A DNA stretch of 64,000 nucleotides from Halosaccharopolyspora lacisalsi. Its GTDB lineage: Bacteria; Actinomycetota; Actinomycetes; Mycobacteriales; Pseudonocardiaceae. Location: positions 275,501 to 339,500 of the forward strand of contig NZ_JACGWZ010000003.1 in assembly GCF_014137975.1 (NCBI RefSeq). The letters are read 5' to 3'. A model generated the notes under the pieces. It had not been told where the DNA came from and did not search any database. It worked only from the letters and a program-made list of their open reading frames with translations. The position numbers were made by a program, and so were the translations under genes. This document shows, in pieces, positions 7,326 through 15,827 of this stretch (the first letter of the stretch is position 1; every line of letters begins with the position of its first letter).

Positions 7326-8612
7326 TCAGGTGTGACGGATGGGCAGGTCGCGCAGGGTCACGTCGTGGCCTTGGCGGCGGAGGTAGTCGATGGAGTATCG
7401 GGCTGCTCGGCGTTTGATGGTGCCGTTGCCATACGACGCGGGGGCGGCGTGGAAGCCGTCTGCGATGTAGCTCATGCCGTGCTGCTACAGGTCGGGGTGG
7501 TTGCTGTTCAACTGGTCGAGGGTGTAGTTGCGCTTGATGTTGGGCACGACCGCGACTCCGGCCTCGTCCAGGGTGGCGATGCCGTCGAGCATCTCGGTGT
7601 AGGAGTCAGCGCCGAGGACGTAGTCGGTTTCGACGATGTCGAAGCCGACCTCGTGGGCTCGCTGGTACTTGACCAGGTGCTGGTCGAAGGTGATCGCTCC
7701 CTTCTTGCGGCCCTACTGGCGGATGCGTTCGGCGTCGTTGAAGGTCTCGATGGTGCCGATGAAGCCGATCGCGCCGTGCTCGCGCAGGATCTCCATCGCC
7801 TTGGCGGAGTCGATGGCGTAGGTGAAGGCGTGGAAGGCCGCGTTGGCGAATCCGTAGCGGCGGTAGGTCTGCATGAGCTGCACCATCATCTCCAGCTCGC
7901 GAACCTCGTCGGGCTGACAGCCGGTGGTGATGTTGACGCTGACGAGCTCGCCGCGATCCCAGCCGCGTTGGTCGTAATCCGCAGCCAAGCCGGCCACGTG
8001 CTGCTCGATGTAGTCCTTCGGAGGCGGAGTGAAGCTCTTGACCGCACCGCGGGAACAGCCCAGGCATCCGCCGGCGCAGGTCGAGTACGGCGAGATGATC
8101 GTCGCCGTGGGCAGTTCGACGAAGTCCGGGGAGACACGGCTGTAGTAGTGGCTGCTGGCACCGAAGAGCCGGGCGTGGACGAGCACCTCGGCGAGGGTCT
8201 CGCCTGTGGAGCGCAGCGTCAGCCGTGCCCGATTGCCGCCTTCGCGGGTGAACAGTACCGGTGAGGCTTGGCGATAGTCGGGGATGCAGATCGTCTGGTA
8301 GTTGGATTTGCCCTGCTCGGGGTCGGTGTAGACGAGCGTGTAGGTGCGGTTGTCCAGCGCCTCGGTGGTGTCGCAGCCGACGAAGCCGATCAGCAGCGAC
8401 AGCAGCTGCGTCTTGCTCAAGGCGGTGTCGGGGTCGGCCTGGTCGCTGTCGTCGATCGGGGTGAACCCGGCGATGTGCTCCCGCGCCTGGGTCAGGAATC
8501 GCTCCAGGCGGCTGTGGACCTCGGCCGGGGTGTTCGGCTCCGGCTGGGTGGGAACGGGTCGGTTCAGGTCGATGAGCGGCAAGCTCTTGTCCAGAGACAA
8601 TGGGGTCTCCAC
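7326..8612 (-). pseudogene. Radical SAM protein interrupted by two in-frame TAG codons
   Basis: One reading frame runs for 429 codons, broken only by TAG at 7713-7715 and TAG at 7485-7487. The protein-like sequence continues without frame change across both: ...ETFNDAERIRQ, stop, GRKKGAITFDQHLVKY...NSNHPDL, stop, QHGMSYIADGF...LPIRHT. The 4Fe-4S motif is CAGGCLGC (CxxxCxxC) at about residue 180, followed by SVNITTGCQPDE. Stopping at the first TAG gives a 299-residue protein with the cluster motif but lacking about a third of the barrel. Both TAGs are one transition from CAG or TGG, so decay is the simplest explanation; amber readthrough is the alternative. The next upstream gene on this strand is a SprT-like metalloprotease. 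Start: ATG at 8612. Confidence 0.8.
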
Positions 8613-8741
8613 TTCCTTCGTGGGGGTGGAACCCGGCCGGGGCGGCGGCTGTAGGAGGTTGGTCGCCCCGGTCGGGCCTTGCTGGGTGGTCCGAGTGGAC
8701 CCGGCGCCTCACCCGTCTCGATACGGATGAAGCCCCGTCGC

Positions 8742-9440
8742 TCACTCGGTGAACTCGCGGCGGCACAGGCCGCAGGTGATGGGGCCTTGGTCGTAGGTGG
8801 AGCGGGCCAGGCGAATACGTCGACCGCATTCGCAGGCGGCGCTGACGCCGTTGTTGTTGCTGCGCCGTCCGCCGGTGCCGCTCGGGGTGTCGGTGGTGCC
8901 CTCCCCGTCGCCGGGGTCGGGGTTGCCGATCAGGGCTTGGTACTCGCTGTAGCGATAAGCGGTCAGCGCCTGGCTGAGCCGGTCGACCTCGGCCCCGTAC
9001 CTGCTGGCAGTCACCTCGGGGACCGTGGTGTGACTCCAGCCCAGGCTCTGGTCGTGTTCGACGGTGATTCCGAGCTCCTCGGCGAGGGTCCTGAATCGGG
9101 TGTTGTGGTATCGGCCCTGCCGGGAGGTGTCCTTGATCCCGCGGGCGAAGGCCAGCGCGTGGGCGGCCTCGTGCAGCAGCGTGCCGAGGACTTCGGCAGC
9201 GCTGCGGCGGAGTCCCTCGCCGCCGATGAACAGCTCCGGGAGCTGCTGGCCGGTGGCCTGCTGCCATCGGCGGGCGGCGAAGTGTCCCAGCGTGACCGCG
9301 CCTTGAGATGCGCCGATCGTGCCGGAGCCGAGGGTGAGCACCACGTCGGGGACCTCGGCATGGTGCCGTTGAATGGCCAGCCACACGGCTTCCAGCGCTC
9401 CGACCAGCGGCAGCGTGACGCTGGTGGACTCACTCGACAT
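8742..9440 (-). CDS. SprT-like zinc metalloprotease
   Basis: The 232-residue product carries a gluzincin-type motif LLHEAAHALAFARGI (HExxH) followed by a SprT-like helix (QGRYHNTRFRTLAEELG). It ends with a zinc ribbon (CECGRRIRL, later CGLCRREF). SprT/Spartan-family domains bind DNA and cleave DNA-protein crosslinks or process conjugation proteins; which applies here is not known. The ATG at 9440 has GGGAGG at 9449-9454; the frame is open further upstream but that part is not protein-like. It is cotranscribed with the interrupted radical-SAM gene downstream. A simple linker (GDGEGTTDTPSGTGGRRSNN) separates protease and ribbon. Confidence 0.8.
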   Translation of the reverse strand: MSSESTSVTLPLVGALEAVWLAIQRHHAEVPDVVLTLGSGTIGASQGAVTLGHFAARRWQQATGQQLPELFIGGEGLRRSAAEVLGTLLHEAAHALAFARGIKDTSRQGRYHNTRFRTLAEELGITVEHDQSLGWSHTTVPEVTASRYGAEVDRLSQALTAYRYSEYQALIGNPDPGDGEGTTDTPSGTGGRRSNNNGVSAACECGRRIRLARSTYDQGPITCGLCRREFTE

Positions 9441-9608
9441 GGTGCTCACCTCCCTTCGGCATTGACGGCGAACCGTTGACACGTACGTGCCAAGGTCACG
9501 TGAGTTGGAGTGCGAACAGTCCGCTGGCGGCGAGGCCGGTGGTCGGCGCCGCGAGCCCAGTGGCTGCGACGCCGACCAGCAGCACGGTCGCCGCATGACT
9601 GCCGTTCA

Positions 9609-9869
9609 TCATGCGGTGGCCCTCCTGCGCCCGGCCGCGATTTGGCTGATCGTGGAGGGATGCACGCCGTACTCACGGGCCACCGCGACCCGTGATGGCG
9701 CGTCATCATCAGTCAAGCGGGCACGGATGCCCCGGACTTGCTGATCAGTCAGGATCCGCCAGGAACGTCCGGCCCGGTCGATGTTCTCGCCGGGACGCCG
9801 CATCGGTGGATTCCGACGACGTTGGCGAGCCCGGTAGTCACGGGTGCGTTGCGCGTCGGTGCGTGCCAT
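9609..9869 (-). CDS. Small HTH DNA-binding protein
   Basis: 86 residues. The N-terminus is very basic (RTRDYRARQRRRNPPMRRPG), and the C-terminus is a Hin-recombinase/transposase-like helix-turn-helix (SRVAVAREYGVHPSTISQIAAGRR). Its ATG overlaps the TGA of the upstream GGDEF-like gene (ATGA), so the two are translationally coupled. It is probably a regulator or accessory DNA-binding protein of the element. No catalytic domain is present. Confidence 0.72.
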   Translation of the reverse strand: MARTDAQRTRDYRARQRRRNPPMRRPGENIDRAGRSWRILTDQQVRGIRARLTDDDAPSRVAVAREYGVHPSTISQIAAGRRRATA

Positions 9870-10450
9870 CAGGACACCTCCCGCCGCGTCGTCCGAGAGG
9901 TCTTCTCGCCGTACATCGCCCGGTCGGCGGGTTCGAGGACGTCCTCGAGACCGGTCACGGTGGAGGAGACGATGCTTCCGCCGACGCTGGCGGTGACGAA
10001 CAGGCGCTGCCCGTCCACGGACATGGGCTCGACGATGCTGGCGGCCACGGCGCGGACGTGCTCCTGGACCGCGATCCAACACCGCGGGGTGTCCCGGAAG
10101 CGGCCGAGCCACAGCGCGAACTCGTCACCGGAGATCCGCACGGCGAGTTGCCCGCGGTGCTGGTGTCGTCGCAGTCGTCGGGCGACCTCGACGAGCACCT
10201 GGTCGCCGACGCGGTGCCCGTGGGTGTCGTTGATGGCCTTGAAGTCGTCGAGGTCGACCATCAGCGCGGTCACGCAGTAACCAGGACGAGCCCGCGTCCT
10301 GGCGAAGGCGTGTTGCAACCCGGTGCGGTTGCCCAACCCGGTCAGCGGATCGGTGCGCAATTGACGACGCAGCTGCCGCACCCGGAGTCCGGCGGTGAGG
10401 AATCCGCCGGAGCTCGCGACGGCGAGCACGGCGTTCGGGTCCAGCGTCAT
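9869..10450 (-). CDS. GGDEF-domain protein with SGDEF active-site variant
   Basis: A short N-terminal segment with one hydrophobic stretch (NAVLAVASSGGFLTAGL) precedes a single GGDEF domain. It shows DPLTGLGNR, the metal and nucleotide loop MVDLDDFKAINDTHGHRVGD, and RISGDEFALWL. Diguanylate cyclases make c-di-GMP from two GTP; the signature here is SGDEF instead of GGDEF. The metal-binding Asp and the signature Glu are kept, so activity is possible but not certain. It starts at ATG 10450, overlapping the stop of the upstream zinc-ribbon gene, and is coupled to the downstream HTH gene. A cyclase-type protein in a conjugative element could link transfer to nucleotide signalling; that is inference. 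Confidence 0.82.
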   Translation of the reverse strand: MTLDPNAVLAVASSGGFLTAGLRVRQLRRQLRTDPLTGLGNRTGLQHAFARTRARPGYCVTALMVDLDDFKAINDTHGHRVGDQVLVEVARRLRRHQHRGQLAVRISGDEFALWLGRFRDTPRCWIAVQEHVRAVAASIVEPMSVDGQRLFVTASVGGSIVSSTVTGLEDVLEPADRAMYGEKTSRTTRREVS

Positions 10451-10644
10451 CACGCCACCTCCTGTTCGGTGGCGTCCCACTCACCGGGGTAGAGGTGCGC
10501 GGTGTCGGCGTCCCAGGAGCAGCCGCAGGAGCGGCAGCGGAACCGTCCGGCCCGCTCCACGGTCTCGCGGTGGCACAGCGAGCACGAGGGCTTCGGGAAG
10601 TGCAGCACCGGCGGACCCTTCCGCCGCGTTGTCTTGCGGGGCAT
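10450..10644 (-). CDS. Small zinc-ribbon protein
   Basis: 64 residues with a basic N-terminus (PRKTTRRKGPP) and one zinc ribbon, CSLCHRET then FRCRSCGCSW. ATG at 10644 is preferred because GAAGGGAATC lies just upstream. Its stop overlaps the next gene's ATG. A conserved stem-loop lies in its 5' leader (see separate entry). Function unknown; such proteins are frequent on actinomycete conjugative elements. Confidence 0.65.
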   Translation of the reverse strand: MPRKTTRRKGPPVLHFPKPSCSLCHRETVERAGRFRCRSCGCSWDADTAHLYPGEWDATEQEVA

Positions 10645-10673
10645 GGTGATTCCCTTCGGTTCGGGTGGGGACC

Positions 10674-10709
10674 TGCTCACGCCGGGTGCTTGGCGGCTTC
10701 GTGGCGAGC
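10674..10709 (-). promoter_or_regulatory. Leader stem-loop, copy D (imperfect stem)
   Basis: Upstream of the zinc-ribbon gene, this copy keeps the invariant loop GGGTGCTTGGCGGCTTCG (plus-strand reading). Its stem is weaker: GCTC plus GCC on one side and GGCGAGC on the other, with a two-base bulge. It is the fourth occurrence of the element seen at 17840, 18110 and 18404. Confidence 0.55.
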
Positions 10710-10811
10710 GCAGGTCGGTTCTTCATGGCTCCGGCCGTCGTGCGGCCGGAAGTCTCGGGGTCAGCGCGCTGACGGTCCTGAACGGGCGCGCGAGTGTGTA
10801 CTGTCGCTCGC

Positions 10812-11117
10812 ATGAGCGATGCGAATCCGGCCCGTGCGGTGGAAATCCCCGGTGTGGACGAGATCGTCAACGACCGGTTGGCGGCGGTGCAGGCGGCGTG
10901 CCAGGTCACCGGGCCACCGAGCGATTCGAAGGTGGTGCGTCAGTTCGCCGACGAGTTCACCCGCTGGCTCAAGCACGGACACGACCACACCGACCGTCTC
11001 CTGAGGCGGCACGTGTTGCTGACCATCACCGCCGGTCGTGCCAACACGGGTACTTCGGACCGGGACGCGGCCAAGCTCGTCAAGATCGCCGACGACCTCT
11101 ACAGCTACATCGCCTGA
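10812..11117 (+). CDS. Hypothetical protein, plus-strand gene within the transfer block
   Basis: 101 residues (MSDANPARAVEIPGVDEIVND...), helical and charged, with no recognised domain. It is unusual in this region for lying on the plus strand, ending 8 bp before the convergent stop codon of the FtsK-like gene. Start ATG 10812 is chosen over the in-frame upstream ATG at 10794, which would read through MCTVAR. No clear ribosome-binding site is present, so translation may be leaderless. A regulator or toxin/antitoxin-like role cannot be argued from sequence alone. Confidence 0.6.
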   Translation: MSDANPARAVEIPGVDEIVNDRLAAVQAACQVTGPPSDSKVVRQFADEFTRWLKHGHDHTDRLLRRHVLLTITAGRANTGTSDRDAAKLVKIADDLYSYIA

Positions 11118-11125
11118 CACCCGGA

Positions 11126-12943
11126 TCACCTCCTGGCCAGGGCCTGACGGACTTGGGCCAAGGTGAGGCCGGTGGCCTGCATGAGCGACACCGCGTCGGG
11201 GTGCGTGCCGGCGTCGATGGCGGCTTGGATCCGCTCGTCGGCGTCCCCGGGATCCTCGGTGAGCGACTGGAGGTGCCTGGCGGACTCGCGCTCGCTGTTG
11301 GGTTCCTCGTTGGCCTCTTCGGTCAGAGCGGGGAGCGGCTCGGCGGCCGAGTCGGCGTCCAGGGGAACGTCGACCAGGGGCTGCTCCGCCGGGTTCTCCA
11401 GCAGCAGCGCCCGAGCCCGGATCTTCCGCGCCGTCATCATGTAGCCCAGGCCGTGCGTCGGAGCTCCGTCCGGGAACTCCGCGGGCAGGTCCTTCAGGTG
11501 CTCCGGCATCGGGTCCCCGGTGTCGATCATGTTGCCGGAACCCTTCTCCGTGATGCGCAGGCCCACGATCGTTCCCGCCTTGACCTGGTCCCGCAGCGCC
11601 GTGGAGTTGCCGAGCTGCTTGATCGACGGCACCTGGGTGGCCAGGATCAGGCAGATCCCGAACTTCGCACCCTCCTGCACGATCCGCTCGCACATGCGCA
11701 CGACGTCGCGGTTGTCGGTCTCGTCGTCGCTCATCAGCAGCTTGTGCGCCTCGTCGATGACCACCGGGATCAGCGGCGTCTCCGGCGAGGGCTCCAGCGA
11801 TCCGCCACCCTGCCGTTCCACGGCGGGCCGCCGACGCTCCATCAGCCGCAGCACGTAGCGCAGCACCTTGCGAGCTCTGGCCGGGGTATCGGCGAACAGC
11901 TTGGTACGACCTCGCCACTGCGGCAGCGACGCACCTCCACCGCCGTCGATCACCAGTGGCAGCACCCGGTCCGACATGCCCGCCTCGGTCAGGATCACGT
12001 CGAGCACCTTGGTCTTGCCCGAGCGCGTCACGCCCGAGATCAGCGCGTGCATCGCGCCGGCGCCGGGGTTCCACAGCTTGAACGGCAACGGCTGCCCGTC
12101 GGCGGCGACCATGAGCGGGAACTTGCCCGTCGACGGGTCCAGTCCCGGTCCTTGCCACCGGGTCTTCAGCTGCAGCGGATCGCTCGTGAGCACCGTCAGT
12201 CGCGCCTTGCGCACCGACTCCCCCGGTATCGCCTCGACGAAGACCCGCCCGTCGGGCAGGTCGAACACGGACAGGATCGACTTCCTGGCCTGCAGGGCCG
12301 CGTGCCAGTGCTCGGTGATGGCGAGCTCGAGCTTGGCCTTCCAGCCGTAGGCGAAGGCGGAGATGTCGCTGAGCGTCGAGCCGGGCAGGGCCTTGCCGCT
12401 GGCGGCGATGTGCTCGTCCCACAGCCGGATCCGCCTGTCCGCGGTTCCCGGAGCCACCGGCAGAGCCTCGGGTGGCGGTGCAGGTGCGGCCAGTTCGGCG
12501 GTCACGTCCGGGTCCGGTTCGGAGTGCCGCACCCAGTAGGGCACCGAGAGAGCGCAGCCGCAGGCCCACAGCAGACTCGCCGTGATGCCATCGGCGCCGA
12601 CCAGACCCAACCCTGCCTGGAAGCTCGCGGATCCTGCAGCGGCGATACCCGCGTACAGCCGGTCCCAGCGGGACGCGCGCTTGTGGGCGTGACCGTAGGT
12701 ACCTGCCGTGGCGGCCCAGCCAGCGGCGACCGGGATCAGCGCCGCGGGACCGGTCAGAGCGGCCGATGCCGCCCCGACGGCGTGCGTGCCGCCGATTCCC
12801 GCCAGTGGCAGCGCCTGTCGACGCCACCGCTTTCCGAGCCGCATCGCCTCCTGGCGCGCCTGGAGCATCGTGTCCGAGCTGGTCGGTTCGGGAGCCGGTT
12901 CCGCGACCTCGGCGTCCGGCTTCAGTGGGGTCTTGGTGGTCAT
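11126..12943 (-). CDS. FtsK/SpoIIIE-type DNA translocase (TraB-like transfer protein)
   Basis: The 605-residue protein is the likely conjugative DNA pump. Hydrophobic segments near residues 45-75 and 85-125 anchor it. The motor domain has Walker A GVTRSGKTK at about 304-312, Walker B PVVIDEAH at about 393-400, and LILATQVPSIKQLGN after it. The C-terminus ends with a small helix-turn-helix-like segment (LMQATGLTLAQVRQALARR), possibly a winged-helix gamma-like element for recognising clt-type repeats. Streptomycete TraB proteins move double-stranded DNA as hexamers between mycelia, and this protein fits that role. ATG at 12943 is preceded by AGGAGG. It follows the membrane-protein operon on the same strand. 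Confidence 0.9.
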   Translation of the reverse strand: MTTKTPLKPDAEVAEPAPEPTSSDTMLQARQEAMRLGKRWRRQALPLAGIGGTHAVGAASAALTGPAALIPVAAGWAATAGTYGHAHKRASRWDRLYAGIAAAGSASFQAGLGLVGADGITASLLWACGCALSVPYWVRHSEPDPDVTAELAAPAPPPEALPVAPGTADRRIRLWDEHIAASGKALPGSTLSDISAFAYGWKAKLELAITEHWHAALQARKSILSVFDLPDGRVFVEAIPGESVRKARLTVLTSDPLQLKTRWQGPGLDPSTGKFPLMVAADGQPLPFKLWNPGAGAMHALISGVTRSGKTKVLDVILTEAGMSDRVLPLVIDGGGGASLPQWRGRTKLFADTPARARKVLRYVLRLMERRRPAVERQGGGSLEPSPETPLIPVVIDEAHKLLMSDDETDNRDVVRMCERIVQEGAKFGICLILATQVPSIKQLGNSTALRDQVKAGTIVGLRITEKGSGNMIDTGDPMPEHLKDLPAEFPDGAPTHGLGYMMTARKIRARALLLENPAEQPLVDVPLDADSAAEPLPALTEEANEEPNSERESARHLQSLTEDPGDADERIQAAIDAGTHPDAVSLMQATGLTLAQVRQALARR

Positions 12944-12972
12944 GGAGCCTCCTGAGCTGTCCGGGTCCGCGC

Positions 12973-12998
12973 CCCGCCCCGACGACCGCCGGGGCGGG
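12973..12998 (-). promoter_or_regulatory. GC-rich hairpin in the leader of the translocase gene
   Basis: CCCGCCCCG pairs perfectly with CGGGGCGGG across an 8-nt loop, 30-55 bases upstream of the start codon. There is no U-tract, so it may be an attenuator, an mRNA stabiliser or just a composition effect. It is distinct from the repeated stem-loop family in this element. Confidence 0.4.
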
Positions 12999-13014
12999 AC
13001 ACGCACCCGCCAGA

Positions 13015-14199
13015 TCAGTACTGGTCGTACCAGGACTTCGCGGCGATGTTGCCGCTTCCGCCCGCGCCGGCCACGGCGTCGGCGACGGGGGCGTGACGGG
13101 ACTCGACGTGCTTGTGGAGGCCGTCCGCCATCGGCGCGGCGGAGTCGAGCGCGTCGGCCAGCTCGTTGATCTGGCCGAGCGTTTCCGAGTCCAGGCTGTT
13201 GGCGGTGAGCATGTCGCCGAGGTTCTGCACTTCCTCGTGCGCCCGGTTGAGCAGCTTCGCCAGCGTCGCCAGGGTGCTGACGGTGTCGGTGTAGCCCTCA
13301 CCGGTACCGGCGAGGTCGGAACCGCCGTTGGCGGGGACGAGTTCGGACATGGTCGTGATCTCCTTCGGTCGGGTTTCTTCCTGCACGTCAGCGCGTTCGG
13401 CGTTGACGTAGATCCGTGAGGGCCGGCTGTCGTCCTGCCCGGAGGCCTTGGTGTCTTCCGTGGCGCTGCGCTGCTCGTGCTCCCGCTGCTTCTTCCGTCG
13501 TTCGTGCCGCAATCTCGCGCACAGCACGCACAGCACCCAGCCGGGTTCGGTGGCGGTGGTCCCGCACTCCACGCAGCGCGGGCTCTGTCCGGCCGTCCAC
13601 GTCCGGGTGTGTTCGCGAGATCGCCTGCTGCGGTCTCCGGCCTCGGCTCGCTCGGTGGGCTCGTCCTCGTCGGGAGTCGAGGACCGCTCGAAAGACGGGG
13701 TGGGCACGCAGTCCGGGCACACTCGGCCGTGCTCGTCGACGAGGACGACCTGATCGACCGGCACGTAGCCGCCGCAGCGTTCGCACCGCTCGGTCTCGAT
13801 CCACTCCCGGTGAGTGCGCCACTGCGTCCAGGTCTCGCGGTAGGTCCACCGGAGTCGGAGACCGGCACGGCCGACCTTGTACCCACCACGGGCGCCGGAG
13901 ATCGCCCCGGTGACAGCGCCCGCGACACCCGCGGTCAGTGCCGCGGTGGCTGCGGCGACGATCCAGCCGGTGGCGTAGGCCCACCACAACGGATTGCGCG
14001 GTCCGGTGGCCTTGGCGTCGTCGAGGCGCTGTTGCCACGCCTCGGAACGCTCCTGACGAGCCCGCTGACGGGCCGCGCCCCGCTCCTCCGCCCGGTGGCG
14101 AGCCTCGGCCCACGCCGCAGCGGAACGCCGCTTGGACTTCTCCCAGCCGCGGACGATCATGGCGGAGGCCGCCATCGCGATGATCAGGTCGATACCCAC
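13015..14199 (-). CDS. Membrane protein with zinc ribbons, possible internal second start
   Basis: 394 residues. Near the N-terminus is a basic coiled segment with a GTG start (MGIDLIIAMAASAMIVRGW), then a Gly/Ala-rich double membrane segment (WIVAAATAALTAGVAGAVTGAISGARGGY). Two zinc ribbons follow (CERCGGYVP...CPDC; CVECGT...CVLCARL), then a disordered linker. The last 111 residues (MSELVPANGGSD...) are a separate helical domain. A good ribosome-binding site (AAGGAGATC) lies 8 bases before ATG 13350, so the C-terminal domain may also be made alone. GTG at 14199 begins just after the upstream stop codon. Gene order (before the translocase) suggests a transfer or spreading protein. Family not recognised. 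Confidence 0.7.
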   Translation of the reverse strand: MGIDLIIAMAASAMIVRGWEKSKRRSAAAWAEARHRAEERGAARQRARQERSEAWQQRLDDAKATGPRNPLWWAYATGWIVAAATAALTAGVAGAVTGAISGARGGYKVGRAGLRLRWTYRETWTQWRTHREWIETERCERCGGYVPVDQVVLVDEHGRVCPDCVPTPSFERSSTPDEDEPTERAEAGDRSRRSREHTRTWTAGQSPRCVECGTTATEPGWVLCVLCARLRHERRKKQREHEQRSATEDTKASGQDDSRPSRIYVNAERADVQEETRPKEITTMSELVPANGGSDLAGTGEGYTDTVSTLATLAKLLNRAHEEVQNLGDMLTANSLDSETLGQINELADALDSAAPMADGLHKHVESRHAPVADAVAGAGGSGNIAAKSWYDQY

Positions 14200-14200
14200 G

Positions 14201-14617
14201 TCAGCCCCCGATCAGCTTGCCGATGCTGTTGCTGGCGACCTGGGCGATGGCGTCGGACAAGCCGCTTCCCGCGGTGGCCAGCGGACCGACGGCGGCCAGG
14301 AACAGCAGGGGCAGCACGATCAGACCGATCATGGCTGGCTTGTCGGCCTTGCGGTCCACGGCGATGTCGTAGACGACGATCACGCTGACGATCAGGGCGA
14401 CGACACCGACGATCAGAGCTCCGTTGGCGTTGAGGATCCGTCCGATCAGGCCGGAAACATCTGTCACCCGTGCGGCGGCCCAGGCACCGAGGCCGGTGTT
14501 GGCCAGGCTCGCCCCAGCGATGAGACCCAGGGCTGCGCGCAGCCACCACGGGGTCCTCGACCGCTTCCGGAGGACGAACAGCAGACCGAACGCGGTCAGT
14601 GCGATTGCGAAGTTCAT
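14201..14617 (-). CDS. Small integral membrane protein
   Basis: 138 residues with about four hydrophobic helices (MNFAIALTAFGLLFVLRKR; ALGLIAGASLANTG; ALIVGVVALIVSVIVVYDIAV; MIGLIVLPLLFLAAVGPLA). The C-terminus is amphipathic (LSDAIAQVASNSIGKLIGG). ATG at 14617 follows AAGGAGATT. It lies directly upstream of the zinc-ribbon membrane protein, in the place of the Spd (plasmid-spread) proteins of actinomycete conjugative plasmids. That role is inference from position and topology. Confidence 0.72.
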   Translation of the reverse strand: MNFAIALTAFGLLFVLRKRSRTPWWLRAALGLIAGASLANTGLGAWAAARVTDVSGLIGRILNANGALIVGVVALIVSVIVVYDIAVDRKADKPAMIGLIVLPLLFLAAVGPLATAGSGLSDAIAQVASNSIGKLIGG

Positions 14618-14630
14618 GGAAATCTCCTTG

Positions 14631-15182
14631 TCAGACCGCGAACACGACGATCAGGACAGTGATCAGGGCAGCGACGGCGAGTCGGGCCGGGCGGCCGACC
14701 ACCCACAGCACCCCGTAGCCGGCGGCCGTCAGCGCCAGCGACACGTAGCCGAACCACACCCCGGCCGTGCGCAGGGCCGGGATATCTCCGGCCCACTCCG
14801 CGCGCTGGGCGCGGATGTGGATGTCGCGCAGAGCCGGAGGGCGAGAGCGCCACACCGACCCGTCGACGACTCGCGTAGCCGTTTCGCGTGCCTCGGCGGC
14901 CCAGACCGTCGCCGCCGCACGCCAGCCCTTCGCGGTCTCTGACGAGTCCTCAGTGCTCCGGAGTTCCTTCGAGGAACCACTGTCCGTGTTCTGCTCCGAG
15001 GTCGTGCCGGGGAACGGGACAACCTCCCCGGAGCCGTCCGCACCGGGCGGTCCGGGGCTCGCCTCGCGCGCGCGTGCGCGATCGCGCTCGGGCTCGTGTT
15101 CGCGTGCCCCATTGGGAGCTGACTGCGGGCTTTCCGCCGACTCCTTACCGGAGGTGCTCCAGGGGTCGGGGATGGGCATCAC
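14631..15182 (-). CDS. Membrane protein with disordered N-terminus
   Basis: 183 residues. The first 75 or so are polar and low-complexity (Ser/Pro/Glu/Arg). A helical segment then leads to two closely spaced membrane helices at the C-terminus (VWFGYVSLALTAAGYGVLWVVG; LAVAALITVLIVVFAV). Its start overlaps the stop of the upstream gene by four bases. Two consecutive ATGs (15182 and 15179) are possible starts. It is probably a Spd-like component of the transfer operon. No family recognised. Confidence 0.68.
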   Translation of the reverse strand: MMPIPDPWSTSGKESAESPQSAPNGAREHEPERDRARAREASPGPPGADGSGEVVPFPGTTSEQNTDSGSSKELRSTEDSSETAKGWRAAATVWAAEARETATRVVDGSVWRSRPPALRDIHIRAQRAEWAGDIPALRTAGVWFGYVSLALTAAGYGVLWVVGRPARLAVAALITVLIVVFAV

Positions 15183-15607
15183 CGTTCACCTCCCTCGGTG
15201 TTGATGCGGTGTGCTTCCTCGCTCAGGTACCGCGCGTAGTGCTCGTAGAGCCGGTCGCGTTCCGTGTCGGGAAGATGGGCGATCGCGCCACGCAGGCACA
15301 TCAGGGCCGCGCCCAGGCGAGCCAGGTCGGTACCGACCTGGGTGAGCTTGTGCTCGTACAGCGCGGTGCTGGCCTCGCCCAGCTCGACCTGGGCCAGCAC
15401 GCGCCGGACGTGGTTCGCCACTTCGTCGTAGTGAGCCCGAGCCACCCTCGCCGGAGTGCGGGAATGCGCTGTCGCGCTGACCAATGCGTCCTGCGCAGCC
15501 CTGTACCGTTCGACCGGCGTCGTGGCCCTGCGTGCGCGGTCCGCGTGGTGCGCGGCTCGACGACGGGTCGAGCGCACCTTCTTGGGCTCACGCTTGGTCG
15601 TGGCCAT
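15179..15607 (-). CDS. Hypothetical helical protein of the transfer operon
   Basis: 142 residues with a very basic N-terminus (TTKREPKKVRSTRRRAAHHADRARRA) and a mostly helical remainder, no Cys pairs and no membrane segment. The basic start suggests nucleic-acid binding. It overlaps the preceding gene by 20 bp and the following gene by 4 bp, so it is firmly inside the operon. No family recognised. Confidence 0.65.
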   Translation of the reverse strand: MATTKREPKKVRSTRRRAAHHADRARRATTPVERYRAAQDALVSATAHSRTPARVARAHYDEVANHVRRVLAQVELGEASTALYEHKLTQVGTDLARLGAALMCLRGAIAHLPDTERDRLYEHYARYLSEEAHRINTEGGER

Positions 15608-15827
15608 CCTCGGTTCCCTCCTCCTCGTCGAGTTCGCCGCGCTCGCGCATCGCGTCGAGCTCGACCTGGTCGATGCACTGCCAGATGTCCATCTGCTCGT
15701 CGGGCTGCCAGAGGTCTTCGCAGCGCCATGCGCTCTCGGAGACCGGTCGAGATCCGTTCTGCCCGCGCCGGGTGCGCAGGTGCCGTGCGGCCCGGTTCAC
15801 CGGATCGGGAGAGTGCTGCTCGCTCAT
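15588..15827 (-). CDS. Small acidic hypothetical protein
   Basis: 79 residues. The first part is Arg-rich, and the second (WQPDEQMDIWQCIDQVELDAMRERGELDEEEG) is acidic and helical. Its ATG overlaps the TGA of the upstream 368-residue gene, and its end overlaps the next gene by 20 bp. Coupling on both sides supports expression; no function is evident. Confidence 0.58.
   Translation of the reverse strand: MSEQHSPDPVNRAARHLRTRRGQNGSRPVSESAWRCEDLWQPDEQMDIWQCIDQVELDAMRERGELDEEEGTEDGHDQA

Noticed and set aside
7326-8612. Pyrrolysine as the meaning of the TAG codons
   Set aside because: No pyrrolysine genes or downstream signal in view, and a radical SAM protein gives no reason for it; decay or readthrough is simpler.
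7606-9384. A 592-codon minus-strand frame across the radical-SAM and SprT-like genes
   Set aside because: Composition is Arg/Pro/His-rich and it covers two genes with real motifs in another frame.
10761-13928. A 1055-codon minus-strand open frame
   Set aside because: It overlaps the FtsK-like and zinc-ribbon genes in another frame and has the Arg/Pro/Gly-rich composition of GC-rich shadow frames.
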